64,000 nt of DNA, from the NCBI RefSeq assembly GCF_900130125.1, contig NZ_FQXY01000011.1, forward strand, positions 1,054,001 to 1,118,000, written 5' to 3'. The DNA is from Bacteroides congonensis. Its GTDB lineage: Bacteria > Bacteroidota > Bacteroidia > Bacteroidales > Bacteroidaceae. This document shows, one piece after another, positions 41,052-49,963 of this stretch. Each line of letters begins with the position of its first letter. Position 1 is the first letter of the stretch. A program made the translations under genes and the position numbers. Below the pieces are notes generated by a model. That model was not told where the DNA came from. It did no database searches and worked only from the letters and a program-made list of their open reading frames with translations.

Positions 41052-42137
41052 ATGAAAACCACTCCGTTTACAGAGAAACATATAGCACTCGGTGCTAAGA
41101 TGCATGAATTTGCAGGTTATAATATGCCTATTGAATACTCCGGTATCATTGACGAACATCTCACTGTTTGTCAGAATGCCGGTGTGTTCGATGTGTCCCA
41201 TATGGGAGAATTTTGGGTGAAAGGGCCGAATGCGTTGGCTTTTCTTCAAAAAGTGACTTCCAATAATGTGGCGGCACTGACTCCGGGAAAGGTACAGTAT
41301 ACTTGTTTTCCTAATGAAGAAGGTGGTATCGTAGATGACTTGCTGGTATATCATTTTGAACCGGAAAAATATATGCTGGTAGTCAATGCTGCCAATATGG
41401 AGAAAGACTGGAACTGGTGCGTTTCCCATAATACGGAGGGTGCGGAACTGGAAAATTCTTCGGATAATATCGGGCAGCTTGCCGTGCAAGGTCCGAAAGC
41501 GATTCTTGCTTTGCAGAAGTTGACGGATATTGATTTGTCGGCTATTCCGTATTATACGTTTAAGGTAGGAAAGTTTGCGGGCAAAGAGAATGTGATAATC
41601 TCCAATACGGGTTATACCGGTGCGGGAGGTTTTGAACTGTATTTCTATCCGGATGCCGCCGATGTTATTTGGCAGGCTGTTTTTGAAGCAGGTGAAGAGT
41701 ATGGTATCAAGCCTATCGGTTTGGGAGCCCGTGATACGCTTCGGCTGGAGATGGGATTCTGTCTGTATGGAAACGACCTGGATGATACAACCTCTCCGAT
41801 AGAAGCCGGATTGGGATGGATTACCAAGTTCGTGGACGGTAAGGATTTCATCAACCGTCCTATGCTGGAGAAGCAGAAAGCGGAAGGAACTACCCGCAAG
41901 TTGGTCGGTTTTGAAATGATTGACCGGGGGATTCCTCGTCATGGATACGAACTGGTGAATCCGGAAGGGGAGAAGATTGGTGTAGTGACTTCGGGCACTA
42001 TGTCGCCTACCCGCAAGATTGGTATCGGTATGGGGTATGTGAAGCCTGAATATAGTAAGGTGGGCACGGAAATCTGTATCGACATGCGCGGACGTAAATT
42101 AAAAGCAGTAATAGTAAAACCACCTTTCAGAAAATAA
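41052..42137 (+). CDS. gcvT: Glycine cleavage system T protein (aminomethyltransferase)
   Basis: 361 residues. GcvT signatures: GVFDVSHMGEFWVKGPNALAFL, VQYTCFPNEEGGIVDDLLVY (folate-binding Asp), ISNTGYTGAGGFELY, GARDTLRLEMGFCLYGNDLD and TSGTMSPTRKIGIGMGYV. Transfers the methylene from H-protein-bound aminomethyl to tetrahydrofolate. gcvH and gcvP are not in the window, so the system is dispersed. A hairpin follows. Confidence 0.96.
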   Translation: MKTTPFTEKHIALGAKMHEFAGYNMPIEYSGIIDEHLTVCQNAGVFDVSHMGEFWVKGPNALAFLQKVTSNNVAALTPGKVQYTCFPNEEGGIVDDLLVYHFEPEKYMLVVNAANMEKDWNWCVSHNTEGAELENSSDNIGQLAVQGPKAILALQKLTDIDLSAIPYYTFKVGKFAGKENVIISNTGYTGAGGFELYFYPDAADVIWQAVFEAGEEYGIKPIGLGARDTLRLEMGFCLYGNDLDDTTSPIEAGLGWITKFVDGKDFINRPMLEKQKAEGTTRKLVGFEMIDRGIPRHGYELVNPEGEKIGVVTSGTMSPTRKIGIGMGYVKPEYSKVGTEICIDMRGRKLKAVIVKPPFRK

Positions 42138-42164
42138 GATTTTAAATCTGTCTTGTTTGATTAG

Positions 42165-42195
42165 GCCCCGGATAAGTTCTGAATTTATCCGGGGC
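42165..42195 (+). terminator. Hairpin after gcvT
   Basis: GCCCCGGATAA and TTATCCGGGGC form a perfect 11-bp stem with a 9-nt loop. The T-run is broken (TGATTGATTTTA). Confidence 0.7.
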
Positions 42196-42263
42196 TGATT
42201 GATTTTATGCCGGCTATCATAAAACATATCCGTAAATATGTTGTTTATACCATAGAATTATTT

Positions 42264-42271
42264 TAATTTTG
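42264..42271 (+). promoter_or_regulatory. -7 element (TAATTTTG) for the antiporter gene
   Basis: TAATTTTG lies 20 nt before the ATG at 42292. Confidence 0.65.
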
Positions 42272-42291
42272 TCAGCAAATACGATAAAATA

Positions 42292-44565
42292 ATGTCTCAA
42301 TTACCTACCCTGATAGCTGACCTTGCACTAATATTGATATGTGCGGGCATTATGACTTTATTGTTTAAGAAGTTGAAACAACCTCTAGTCTTGGGATATG
42401 TCGTTGCCGGTTTTCTGGCAAGTCCGCATATGCCTTATACACCTTCCGTAATGGATGCTGCGAATATCAAGACATGGGCGGATATAGGTGTCATCTTCTT
42501 GCTGTTTGCCCTTGGACTGGAATTTAGTTTTAAGAAGATTGTGAAAGTGGGTGGCTCTGCCATTATTGCTGCCTGTACCATTATCTTCTGTATGATTTTG
42601 TTGGGAATAGGTGTCGGCATGGGTTTTGGCTGGCACAGGATGGATAGTTTGTTTCTGGGTGGTATGATTGCCATGTCTTCCACTACCATTATTTATAAGG
42701 CTTTTGATGACCTCGGATTAAGGAAAAAACAATTTACCGGATTGGTGTTGAGTATCTTGATTTTGGAGGATATTTTGGCTATCGTGTTGATGGTGATGCT
42801 TTCTACTATGGCGGTGAGCCACAATTTTGAAGGCACGGAGATGTTGGAGAGCATCGGCAAGTTATTATTCTTCCTTATTTTGTGGTTTGTAGTCGGTATC
42901 TACCTGATCCCGGAATTTCTGAAGCGTTGCCGTAAGTTGATGGGGGAGGAGACTTTGCTTATCGTGTCGTTGGCATTATGCTTCGGTATGGTGGTGATGG
43001 CTGCCAATACCGGATTCTCTGCTGCATTCGGCGCGTTTATCATGGGTTCTATCCTTGCGGAAACGATTGAGGCGGAATCCATAGATCGGTTGGTGAAACC
43101 AGTGAAAGACCTTTTTGGAGCTATCTTTTTCGTATCAGTGGGTATGATGGTAGATCCTGCGATGATTGTGGAATATGCCGTGCCTATTATCGTGATTACT
43201 TTGGCAGTCATTTTAGGGCAGTCTATCTTCGGGACTTTCGGAGTGATACTTTCCGGTAAACCTTTAAAGACGGCTATGCAGTGCGGATTCAGCCTGACGC
43301 AGATTGGAGAGTTCGCGTTTATCATAGCGTCCCTGGGAGTCTCGTTGCATGTGACGAGCGATTTTTTGTATCCGATAGTGGTAGCAGTTTCTGTCATTAC
43401 TACTTTTCTTACTCCTTATATGATTCGCCTTGCCGAACCTGCTTCTTCTTTTGTTGACGCTCATCTTCCCGCTTCGTGGAGAAAACTTCTGATGCGTTAC
43501 TCTTCCGGGTCACAGACTGCACTCAACCATGAGAATTTGTGGAAGAAGCTGATATTGGCAATGGTACGGATTACAGTGGTTTATTCCATTGTCAGTATAT
43601 CGATTATCGCTCTTTCTTTCCGTTTCGTCGTCCCTTTCTTCAAGGAGAACCTGCCGCATTTTTGGGCGTCATTGTTGGGGACGGTGTTTATCATTCTTTG
43701 TATTGCTCCTTTCTTACGGGCTATAATGGTGAAGAAAAACCATTCGGTGGAATTTATGACTTTGTGGCATGACAGTCGTGCGAATCGTGCTCCTTTAGTA
43801 TCGACAATTGTTATCCGTATTATGATAGCGGCACTCTTTGTCATCTTTGTGATTTCCGGTTTGTTCAAAGCATCTATCGGATTGGTTATCGGTGTTGCTG
43901 TGCTTGCCGTATTGTTGATGGTATGGTCGCGCCGCCTGAAAAAGCAATCTATTTCGATTGAACGTCGTTTCTTTCAGAATCTTCGTTCCAGGGATGTGCG
44001 TGCGGAGTATTTGGGGGAGAAGAAACCGGAATATGCCGGACGTTTGTTGTCGCATGACCTGCATCTGGCGGATATGGAAATTCCTGGAGAATCCAATTGG
44101 GCAGGAAAGACGTTGATGGAGCTTAATTTGGGAAAGAAGTTTGGCGTTCATGTGGCTTCCATTCTTCGGGGGAAGAGACGGATTAATATTCCGGGCGGTT
44201 CCGTTCGCCTGTTCCCGATGGATAAGATACAGGTGATAGGGACGGATGAGCAGTTGAACGTGTTCAATGAAGCGATGCAGAATGGAGCGAAGATAGACTG
44301 GGAGGTATACGAAAAGAGTGAAATGACCTTGAAGCAGTTTATCATTGATGGTGATTCTGTTTTCTTGGGCAAAACGATACGTGAATCGGATATCCGGGAT
44401 AAATATCATTGCATGATAGCAGGGATAGAAAGTGAGGACGGGACATTGATGGTTCCCGACGTGAATGCACCGCTCAAAGAGGGTGATGTGGTATGGTTGG
44501 TAGGCGAAAAAGAGGATGTGTACCAATTAGTCAATCAAAAAAACGAAAAAGTACAAGCCGGATAA
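42292..44565 (+). CDS. KefB-type CPA2 cation/proton antiporter with TrkA-C domain
   Basis: 757 residues. About twelve membrane helices in the first 400 residues carry CPA2 motifs (KQPLVLGYVVAGFLASPHMPYTP, ADIGVIFLLFALGLEFS, LSILILEDILAIVL, FIMGSILAETIEA, FSLTQIGEFAFIIASLG). A second hydrophobic block spans about 415-555. The C-terminus has two RCK-C (TrkA-C) like modules (IPGGSVRLFPMDKIQVIG and LKEGDVVWLVGEKEDV), which usually sense a ligand and gate transport of K+ or Na+ against H+. No NAD-binding TrkA-N domain is evident. HIT gene follows. Confidence 0.88.
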   Translation: MSQLPTLIADLALILICAGIMTLLFKKLKQPLVLGYVVAGFLASPHMPYTPSVMDAANIKTWADIGVIFLLFALGLEFSFKKIVKVGGSAIIAACTIIFCMILLGIGVGMGFGWHRMDSLFLGGMIAMSSTTIIYKAFDDLGLRKKQFTGLVLSILILEDILAIVLMVMLSTMAVSHNFEGTEMLESIGKLLFFLILWFVVGIYLIPEFLKRCRKLMGEETLLIVSLALCFGMVVMAANTGFSAAFGAFIMGSILAETIEAESIDRLVKPVKDLFGAIFFVSVGMMVDPAMIVEYAVPIIVITLAVILGQSIFGTFGVILSGKPLKTAMQCGFSLTQIGEFAFIIASLGVSLHVTSDFLYPIVVAVSVITTFLTPYMIRLAEPASSFVDAHLPASWRKLLMRYSSGSQTALNHENLWKKLILAMVRITVVYSIVSISIIALSFRFVVPFFKENLPHFWASLLGTVFIILCIAPFLRAIMVKKNHSVEFMTLWHDSRANRAPLVSTIVIRIMIAALFVIFVISGLFKASIGLVIGVAVLAVLLMVWSRRLKKQSISIERRFFQNLRSRDVRAEYLGEKKPEYAGRLLSHDLHLADMEIPGESNWAGKTLMELNLGKKFGVHVASILRGKRRINIPGGSVRLFPMDKIQVIGTDEQLNVFNEAMQNGAKIDWEVYEKSEMTLKQFIIDGDSVFLGKTIRESDIRDKYHCMIAGIESEDGTLMVPDVNAPLKEGDVVWLVGEKEDVYQLVNQKNEKVQAG

Positions 44566-44617
44566 GAATGGAATCCTTATTTTTGTGACGATAAAAACTT
44601 AAAATTATAATAATATC

Positions 44618-45043
44618 ATGAAGAGCGATCCGAAAGAATGTCTGTATTGTCAGAATAATGAGACGCTGCATAATCTGATGATTGAGATTGCGCAGTTGAG
44701 TGTGTCACGTGTATTCCTGTTTAAGGAACAAACGTATCGTGGACGTTGCCTCGTAGCATACAAAGACCATGCGAACGACTTGAATGAGTTGAGTGACGAA
44801 GACCGTAATGCTTTTATGGCCGATGTAGCACGCGTTACCCGTGCCATGCAAAAGGCTTTCCAACCAGAAAAGATAAATTATGGTGCTTACTCGGATAAGT
44901 TGTCCCATTTGCACTTCCATTTAGCGCCTAAATATGTGGATGGGCCTGATTATGGTGGTGTATTCCAAATGAATCCGGGAAAAGTTTACCTGACAGATGA
45001 AGAATATCAGGAGTTGATTGATGCTGTAAAAGCAAATCTATAA
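44618..45043 (+). CDS. HIT-family hydrolase
   Basis: 141 residues. The histidine triad is SHLHFHLAPKY near residue 104; the family hydrolyses nucleoside phosphoramidates, dinucleoside polyphosphates or AMP esters. An N-terminal CLYCQNNETL pair of cysteines may bind zinc. 53 nt after the antiporter gene, possibly cotranscribed. Confidence 0.9.
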   Translation: MKSDPKECLYCQNNETLHNLMIEIAQLSVSRVFLFKEQTYRGRCLVAYKDHANDLNELSDEDRNAFMADVARVTRAMQKAFQPEKINYGAYSDKLSHLHFHLAPKYVDGPDYGGVFQMNPGKVYLTDEEYQELIDAVKANL

Positions 45044-45080
45044 ATGATAATTTTATTGCAGACAGAGTAATAAATTTCTT

Positions 45081-45191
45081 TTTAGACATAAGAACATAAG
45101 AACAAAAGATGAAACAGTGGTAGTTTAATGACCAGCAGAAATAATTTTCCAAGCGCAGCCTCCTTTATGTTCTTTTGTTCTTATGTCTAAA
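45081..45191. repeat. 111-bp element with 16-bp terminal inverted repeats
   Basis: TTTAGACATAAGAACA (45081-45096) and its exact inverse (45176-45191) bound a non-coding 111-bp segment between the convergent HIT and S4 genes. Inner arm sequences are rearranged (ATAAGAAC/AAAGAACA). I see no clear target duplication. It could be a small MITE or a large terminator. Confidence 0.55.
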
Positions 45192-45206
45192 TTAAAATCC
45201 CATTTA

Positions 45207-45629
45207 CTATTCTTCACTATCAAAATCGAAATCAAAGTCAAAATCATCCATAAACTCCGGTGCTGTGAAATCTTCCAGTTCCCGGCGGTCTTTTTTGGTA
45301 GGACGTCCGGTGCCGCGTGCACGGTCTATGAATCCACTGATTTTGCTCATCTCCAATAGTTCGTATTGGTCAGGAGTAGTCACGTTTTCCATCATTTCCG
45401 GTACGAGCTTTGCGCCTATACGCTTTTCGATAGCTTGCAGTACTTTGAAGGAATAGGTGATAGGCGGCTTTTTTACTTGAATGACATCTCCCGGTTTCAC
45501 CATACGGGCAGCCTTGGCCAGGGAGCCATTGATGGTGATACGTCCTTTTTTGCAGGCTTCTGCCGCAATTGTGCGTGTCTTGAAGATGCGCACAGCCCAC
45601 ATCCATTTATCTATTCTTGCTTCAGCCAT
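45207..45629 (-). CDS. S4-domain RNA-binding protein (HslR-like)
   Basis: 140 residues. S4 domain at 2-65 (RIDKWMWAVRIFKTRTIAAEACKKGRI... VKPGDVIQVK), as in Hsp15/HslR, which binds stalled 50S subunits still carrying peptidyl-tRNA. The C-terminus is basic (RARGTGRPTKKDRRE) then highly acidic with a DFDFDFDFDSEE tail, longer than in E. coli Hsp15. It is 13 nt after pth, whose product also rescues peptidyl-tRNA, which supports a shared role. Confidence 0.87.
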   Translation of the reverse strand: MAEARIDKWMWAVRIFKTRTIAAEACKKGRITINGSLAKAARMVKPGDVIQVKKPPITYSFKVLQAIEKRIGAKLVPEMMENVTTPDQYELLEMSKISGFIDRARGTGRPTKKDRRELEDFTAPEFMDDFDFDFDFDSEE

Positions 45630-45642
45630 GTTTTTAGTGATT

Positions 45643-46212
45643 TCATTTCTTATTGAACTGGTTCATCGTGATGTCGATTCCGGCCAGGCAGAAACTCTTG
45701 ATAATGTCTCCCGCCATTTCCAGTCTTTCGTCCATCGTCTTCCAGTCTTCGTCCGTGAAGTGTCCGAGCACATAATCAACCTGTCCGCCACGTGGAAAAT
45801 CGTTTCCGATGCCAAAACGCAGTCGGGCATAATTTTGAGTACCCAGGGTGGCGGCGATATTCTTCAGTCCGTTATGTCCGGCATCGCTTCCTTTACCTTT
45901 CAGACGTAACGTACCGAAAGGGAGAGCCAGGTCGTCCACTACGATCAGTACATTCTCCAATGGGATATTTTCCTTCTGCATCCAGTAGCGGACAGCCAGC
46001 CCGCTTAGGTTCATAAAAGTCGACGGTTTGAGTAGTGTCAACTGTCGCCCTTTGACAGAGAAACTGGTGGTGAAACCGTAGCGCCCGTCGATGAAAGGCG
46101 GGGCATTATTGGTTCTAGCCAATGCTTCTACCGTCATGAATCCGATATTATGCCGAGTTTCGTGATACTCGGGGCCAATATTTCCCAGTCCGACAATTAA
46201 ATATTTTATCAT
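45643..46212 (-). CDS. pth: Peptidyl-tRNA hydrolase
   Basis: 189 residues. Signatures: YLIVGLGNIGPEYHETRHNIGFM (catalytic His), LLKPSTFMNLSGLAV, VDDLALPFGTLRLKGKGSDAGHNGLKNI and RFGIGNDFPRGGQVDYVLGHF. Cleaves peptidyl-tRNAs released from ribosomes. Between rplY and the S4 gene in a translation-related operon. Confidence 0.96.
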   Translation of the reverse strand: MIKYLIVGLGNIGPEYHETRHNIGFMTVEALARTNNAPPFIDGRYGFTTSFSVKGRQLTLLKPSTFMNLSGLAVRYWMQKENIPLENVLIVVDDLALPFGTLRLKGKGSDAGHNGLKNIAATLGTQNYARLRFGIGNDFPRGGQVDYVLGHFTDEDWKTMDERLEMAGDIIKSFCLAGIDITMNQFNKK

Positions 46213-46248
46213 TGCTTTTCGGTAAAACAGTTCATTAATTGGAAAGAA

Positions 46249-46313
46249 AAACGCAGATTAATACAAATTAATGCAGACTGAACATCTGCTTTAATCTGCA
46301 TTAATCTGCGTTT
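46249..46313 (-). terminator. Hairpin between rplY and pth
   Basis: AAACGCAGATTAAT and ATTAATCTGCGTTT form a perfect 14-bp stem, with further internal repeats of the AATCTGCATTAATCTGC type. It resembles a repeated intergenic element and may attenuate between rplY and pth. Confidence 0.6.
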
Positions 46314-46347
46314 ATAGTATATCTCTTTTTACAGGGATAATCTCAGA

Positions 46348-46938
46348 TTACTTGCCAGCGGTTGCTGCTGCACCTCTTGCTGCACGAGTCAACTTAACAA
46401 CACATACAACGGCTTCTTTAGCACTCATCAGTTCAAGACCTTCAAAGCTCAATTCGCCAACCTTAACAGTCTTACCCAATCCAAGGTGAGCAACGTTAAC
46501 AGTCAGTTTTTCTGGGATGATGTTGTACAAAGCTTTCACTTTGATCTTACGCATCTGCAATGCCAACTTACCACCGGCTTTAACACCTTCTGCAAGACCT
46601 TCCAACTGTACAGGAACTTCCATTACGATAGGTTTAGCTTCGTCGATTTGATAGAAGTCAACGTGCAGGATAGTGTCTTTTACAGGGTGGAACTGAATAT
46701 CTTTCAGGATAGCGTTTACTTTTTTGCCATCGATGTCCAGGTCTACGATGTAGATGTGCGGAGTGTAAACAAGATTACGAAGGCCTTCGTTAGGCACTGT
46801 GAAGTGAACTACTTCATTACCACCATAAAGTACACAAGGTACACCACCGTTCTTACGGATTTCTTTCAAAGCTCTTGCTTGTTCTGAAGAGCGTTCTGCA
46901 ATTGCTCTTGCAGTTCCTTTTACTTCAATTGATTTCAT
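46348..46938 (-). CDS. rplY: 50S ribosomal protein L25/general stress protein Ctc
   Basis: 196 residues with the L25 N-terminal domain (RKNGGVPCVLYGGNEVVHF, VDLDIDGKKVNAILKDIQFHPVKDTILHVDFYQ) that binds 5S rRNA and the TL5-like C-terminal beta domain (MEVPVQLEGLAEGVKAGGKL). This is the long Ctc form. First gene of the rplY-pth-S4 group. Confidence 0.95.
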   Translation of the reverse strand: MKSIEVKGTARAIAERSSEQARALKEIRKNGGVPCVLYGGNEVVHFTVPNEGLRNLVYTPHIYIVDLDIDGKKVNAILKDIQFHPVKDTILHVDFYQIDEAKPIVMEVPVQLEGLAEGVKAGGKLALQMRKIKVKALYNIIPEKLTVNVAHLGLGKTVKVGELSFEGLELMSAKEAVVCVVKLTRAARGAAATAGK

Positions 46939-47074
46939 TTCTTAAAAAATTGTGTTACTCTAAATTAAGTTATTTTGCTTAATTCACCATCACACGATGT
47001 GGATTATCACACGATGTTGCAAAAAAGCGGTGCAAAAGTACATCTTTTTTTTGAATTATCAAAGATTTACTTTC

Positions 47075-47476
47075 TTAAAAGTCGATATCAATCTTAATTT
47101 CGCTTTCCAATTTGTTCTCTTGTGCTTCTTCGGCAGCTTTTAGTTCATCTTCTTCATCTGCTTCCTGGTTCAGGCGACTGATATAGTCGTTCATGTCGCT
47201 GCGTTCTATGAAGTTGACAGCTTCCTCAAGTCCTGCCATGAACTTCTGAAAATCTTCCCGATATAAGAAGATTTTGTGTTTCTCGAAACTAACTTGAGAA
47301 TCATCACCTTCTCCCGTTATCACTTTCTTACTCTCTGTAATAGCCAGGAACATCTCATCTTTACGATTCTTTTTTACGTCGAGATAGTAGATGCGTTTAC
47401 CTGCTTTGATAGACTTGGAGAATACAATCTCTTTGTCATTCATGTCTGCGCTCATTTTCTTTTTTAAATCTTCCAT
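47075..47476 (-). CDS. DUF3276 PUR-alpha-like nucleic-acid-binding protein
   Basis: 133 residues. The PUR-like core is VFSKSIKAGKRIYYLDVKKNR, FLAITESKK and KIFLYREDFQKFMAGLEEAV; the rest is an acidic tail. DUF3276 proteins of Bacteroidetes and Borrelia bind RNA or DNA through a PUR-alpha fold. Transcribed alone, divergent from nusB. Confidence 0.85.
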   Translation of the reverse strand: MEDLKKKMSADMNDKEIVFSKSIKAGKRIYYLDVKKNRKDEMFLAITESKKVITGEGDDSQVSFEKHKIFLYREDFQKFMAGLEEAVNFIERSDMNDYISRLNQEADEEDELKAAEEAQENKLESEIKIDIDF

Positions 47477-47580
47477 GTCTTACGATCTGTTTATAATCGG
47501 CTTCAAAATTGGATATTTTTTTTAAACTGTCAAAAGAAAAAGCGCAGAGAATCAAATACTGCATTAAAAAATGTGATTTA

Positions 47581-47613
47581 TTTGTGGAAACTCGCTAAAA
47601 ATATCTACTTTTG
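47581..47613 (+). promoter_or_regulatory. Promoter of the nusB operon
   Basis: TTTG (47581-47584) and TACTTTTG (47606-47613) are spaced by 21 bp, close to the Bacteroides consensus, 31 nt before the nusB ATG. Confidence 0.78.
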
Positions 47614-47644
47614 CAGTTCGATAACAACAGTATTAAATTGAATT

Positions 47645-48571
47645 ATGATCAACAGAGTTCTTATTCGTCTTAAGATTATACAGATAGTATATGCCTATTA
47701 TCAAAATGGCAGCAAAAATCTAGACTCAGCGGAGAAAGAGTTATTCTTTAGTCTTTCAAAGGCGTATGACCTTTACAACTATTTGCTAATGCTGATGATA
47801 GCATTGACAGAGTATGCACAAAAACGTATTGATGCGGCAAAAGCCAAACTGGCACCCACGGCAGAAGAGTTATATCCCAACACGAAGTTTGTGGACAATA
47901 AATTTATTGCCCAGTTGGAAGTCAACAAACAACTAATGGAGTTTATCGCCAATCAGAAGAGAACCTGGGTGAACGACCAGGATTTTGTGAAAGAACTCTA
48001 CGAAAAAATTGTGGAAACCGACATCTATAAAGAGTATATGGCTTCTGATGACAAATCGTATGAAGCGGATCGTGAATTATGGAGAAAGATCTATAAGACA
48101 TACATCTTTAATAATGATTCTCTCGATCAGGTACTGGAAGACCAAAGTTTGTATTGGAATGACGATAAAGAAATAGTAGATACATTCGTATTGAAAACAA
48201 TCAAGCGCTTTGACGAGAAAAAAGGCGCGAATCAAGAATTGCTTCCTGAATTCAAAGATGACGAAGATCAGGAATTTGCACGCCGTCTGTTCCGTCGTAC
48301 TATTTTGAATTCAGACTACTACCGTCACTTGGTAAGTGAGAATACGAAAAACTGGGACTTGGATCGTATTGCATTTATGGATGTCATCATTATGCAGACA
48401 GCATTGGCAGAAATTTTAAGTTTCCCGAACATTCCGGTCAGCGTTTCGTTAAATGAATATGTGGAAATTGCGAAGTTATATAGCACCTCTAAGAGCGGTA
48501 GCTTTATCAACGGAACATTGGATGGAATAGTTAATCAATTGAAAAAAGAAGGTAAGTTGAATAAAAACTGA
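47645..48571 (+). CDS. nusB: Transcription antitermination factor NusB
   Basis: 308 residues, about twice E. coli NusB. The conserved NusB domain is C-terminal (ARRLFRRTILNSDYY, DLDRIAFMDVIIMQTALAEILSFPNIPVSVSLNEYVEIAK, INGTLDGIVNQL); the N-terminal half is the extension usual in Bacteroidetes. NusB with NusE/S10 binds boxA RNA in rRNA antitermination. First gene of a run with yajC, ybbR and coaE. Confidence 0.93.
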   Translation: MINRVLIRLKIIQIVYAYYQNGSKNLDSAEKELFFSLSKAYDLYNYLLMLMIALTEYAQKRIDAAKAKLAPTAEELYPNTKFVDNKFIAQLEVNKQLMEFIANQKRTWVNDQDFVKELYEKIVETDIYKEYMASDDKSYEADRELWRKIYKTYIFNNDSLDQVLEDQSLYWNDDKEIVDTFVLKTIKRFDEKKGANQELLPEFKDDEDQEFARRLFRRTILNSDYYRHLVSENTKNWDLDRIAFMDVIIMQTALAEILSFPNIPVSVSLNEYVEIAKLYSTSKSGSFINGTLDGIVNQLKKEGKLNKN

Positions 48572-48610
48572 TACCTTTGTATATATAATAGAAACTAAAA
48601 CTGATTATTT

Positions 48611-48928
48611 ATGAACGTATTTACTGTATTATTGCAAGCTCCTGCTGCTGGCGGTGGAAGTATGATGTGGATCATGCTGATAGCAATGTTTGTTATCATG
48701 TATTTCTTTATGATCCGTCCTCAAAATAAGAAGCAAAAAGAAATAGCTAATTTCCGTAAATCTCTGCAGGTAAATCAGAGTGTGATTACTGCCGGTGGTA
48801 TTCACGGTATAATCAAGGAAATTACAGACGACTATATCGTACTTGAGATTGCTTCTAACGTGAAGATTAAGATAGATAAGAATTCTATTTTTGCTGATGC
48901 TTCAGCGGCTAGCAATCAATCTAAGTAA
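48611..48928 (+). CDS. yajC: Preprotein translocase subunit YajC
   Basis: 105 residues: one transmembrane helix (GSMMWIMLIAMFVIMYFFMI) then RPQNKKQKE and a small cytoplasmic domain (VITAGGIHGIIKEITDDYIVLEI). YajC joins SecDF at the Sec translocon. 39 nt after nusB. Confidence 0.95.
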   Translation: MNVFTVLLQAPAAGGGSMMWIMLIAMFVIMYFFMIRPQNKKQKEIANFRKSLQVNQSVITAGGIHGIIKEITDDYIVLEIASNVKIKIDKNSIFADASAASNQSK

Positions 48929-48943
48929 ATCGTCGGTAAAAAA

Positions 48944-49963
48944 ATGCCTATGTTTGATCGTAGGAAAATAAGATATACGTATTTAAAGTTATCTAAGAGA
49001 ATTAAGGATTTTCTGCTCAGTGATAAGAGCAGGGAATTCTTAATTTTTTTATTTTTCTTCCTGATAGCCGGTGGATTTTGGCTGCTTCAGACATTGAATA
49101 ATGATTATGAAGCGGAATTTTCTATTCCGGTGCGTATTAAAGACCTTCCCAATAATGTGGTACTGACTTCGGAACCTCCTTCCGAACTTCGTGTCAGAGT
49201 GAAAGATAAAGGTACTGTTCTCCTTAATTATATGCTGGGAAAGAGTTTCTTTCCGGTAAACCTGAGTTTTTCCGATTATAAAGGGAAAAACAATCATGTG
49301 AAGATTTACGCATCCGATTTTGAGAAAAAGATATTGAGCCAGTTGAATGTTTCTTCCAGGATTCTTTCCATTAAGCCCGATACGTTGGATTATATCTATT
49401 CTGAAGGGAAATCCAAGTTAGTGCCTGTCCGCCTTCAAGGAAAAGTGACAGCCGGACTTCAATATTATGTGTCGGATACGATTTGCAGTCCCGACTCGGT
49501 ATTGGTCTATGCCCCGGAAGGGATTTTGGATACGATAACCACTGCTTATACTCAAAAGATAAACTTGGAGAATATATCGGATACTACCCGTCAACGGATT
49601 TCTTTGGCTTCGGAAAGGGGAGTGAAGTTTGTTCCGGGTTCGGTTGAGGTGACATTCCCGGTGGATATTTATACGGAGAAAACGGTGGAAGTACCGTTGC
49701 ATGGGATTAACTTTCCGGCGGATAAAGTACTGCGTGCTTTTCCTTCAAAGGTTCAGATCACTTTTCAGGTAGGACTGAAGCGATTCCGTAGTATAAAAGC
49801 AAGCGATTTTGTGATTAATGTTTCTTATGAAGAACTACTGAAGCTAGGCTCGGATAAATATACGGTTAAACTGAAATCATTTCCGAGCGGAATCAATCAA
49901 ATCCGTATTATTCCCGAGCAAGTTGATTTTTTGATAGAACAAGTAACTCCAGATGGCGATTAA
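48944..49963 (+). CDS. YbbR-like domain protein
   Basis: 339 residues. One N-terminal membrane helix (EFLIFLFFFLIAGGFWLLQ), then three or so YbbR-type beta domains (FSIPVRIKDLPNNVVLTSEPPSELRVRVKDKG, KLVPVRLQGKVTAGLQYY, TVEVPLHGINFPADKVLRAF). In Gram-positives YbbR/CdaR controls a diadenylate cyclase; no such gene is next to it here. It overlaps coaE by 11 nt, as usual in Bacteroides. Confidence 0.82.
   Translation: MPMFDRRKIRYTYLKLSKRIKDFLLSDKSREFLIFLFFFLIAGGFWLLQTLNNDYEAEFSIPVRIKDLPNNVVLTSEPPSELRVRVKDKGTVLLNYMLGKSFFPVNLSFSDYKGKNNHVKIYASDFEKKILSQLNVSSRILSIKPDTLDYIYSEGKSKLVPVRLQGKVTAGLQYYVSDTICSPDSVLVYAPEGILDTITTAYTQKINLENISDTTRQRISLASERGVKFVPGSVEVTFPVDIYTEKTVEVPLHGINFPADKVLRAFPSKVQITFQVGLKRFRSIKASDFVINVSYEELLKLGSDKYTVKLKSFPSGINQIRIIPEQVDFLIEQVTPDGD

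Noticed and set aside
41022..41942. 306-residue ORF antisense to gcvT
   Set aside because: Overlaps gcvT completely and shows no family motif.
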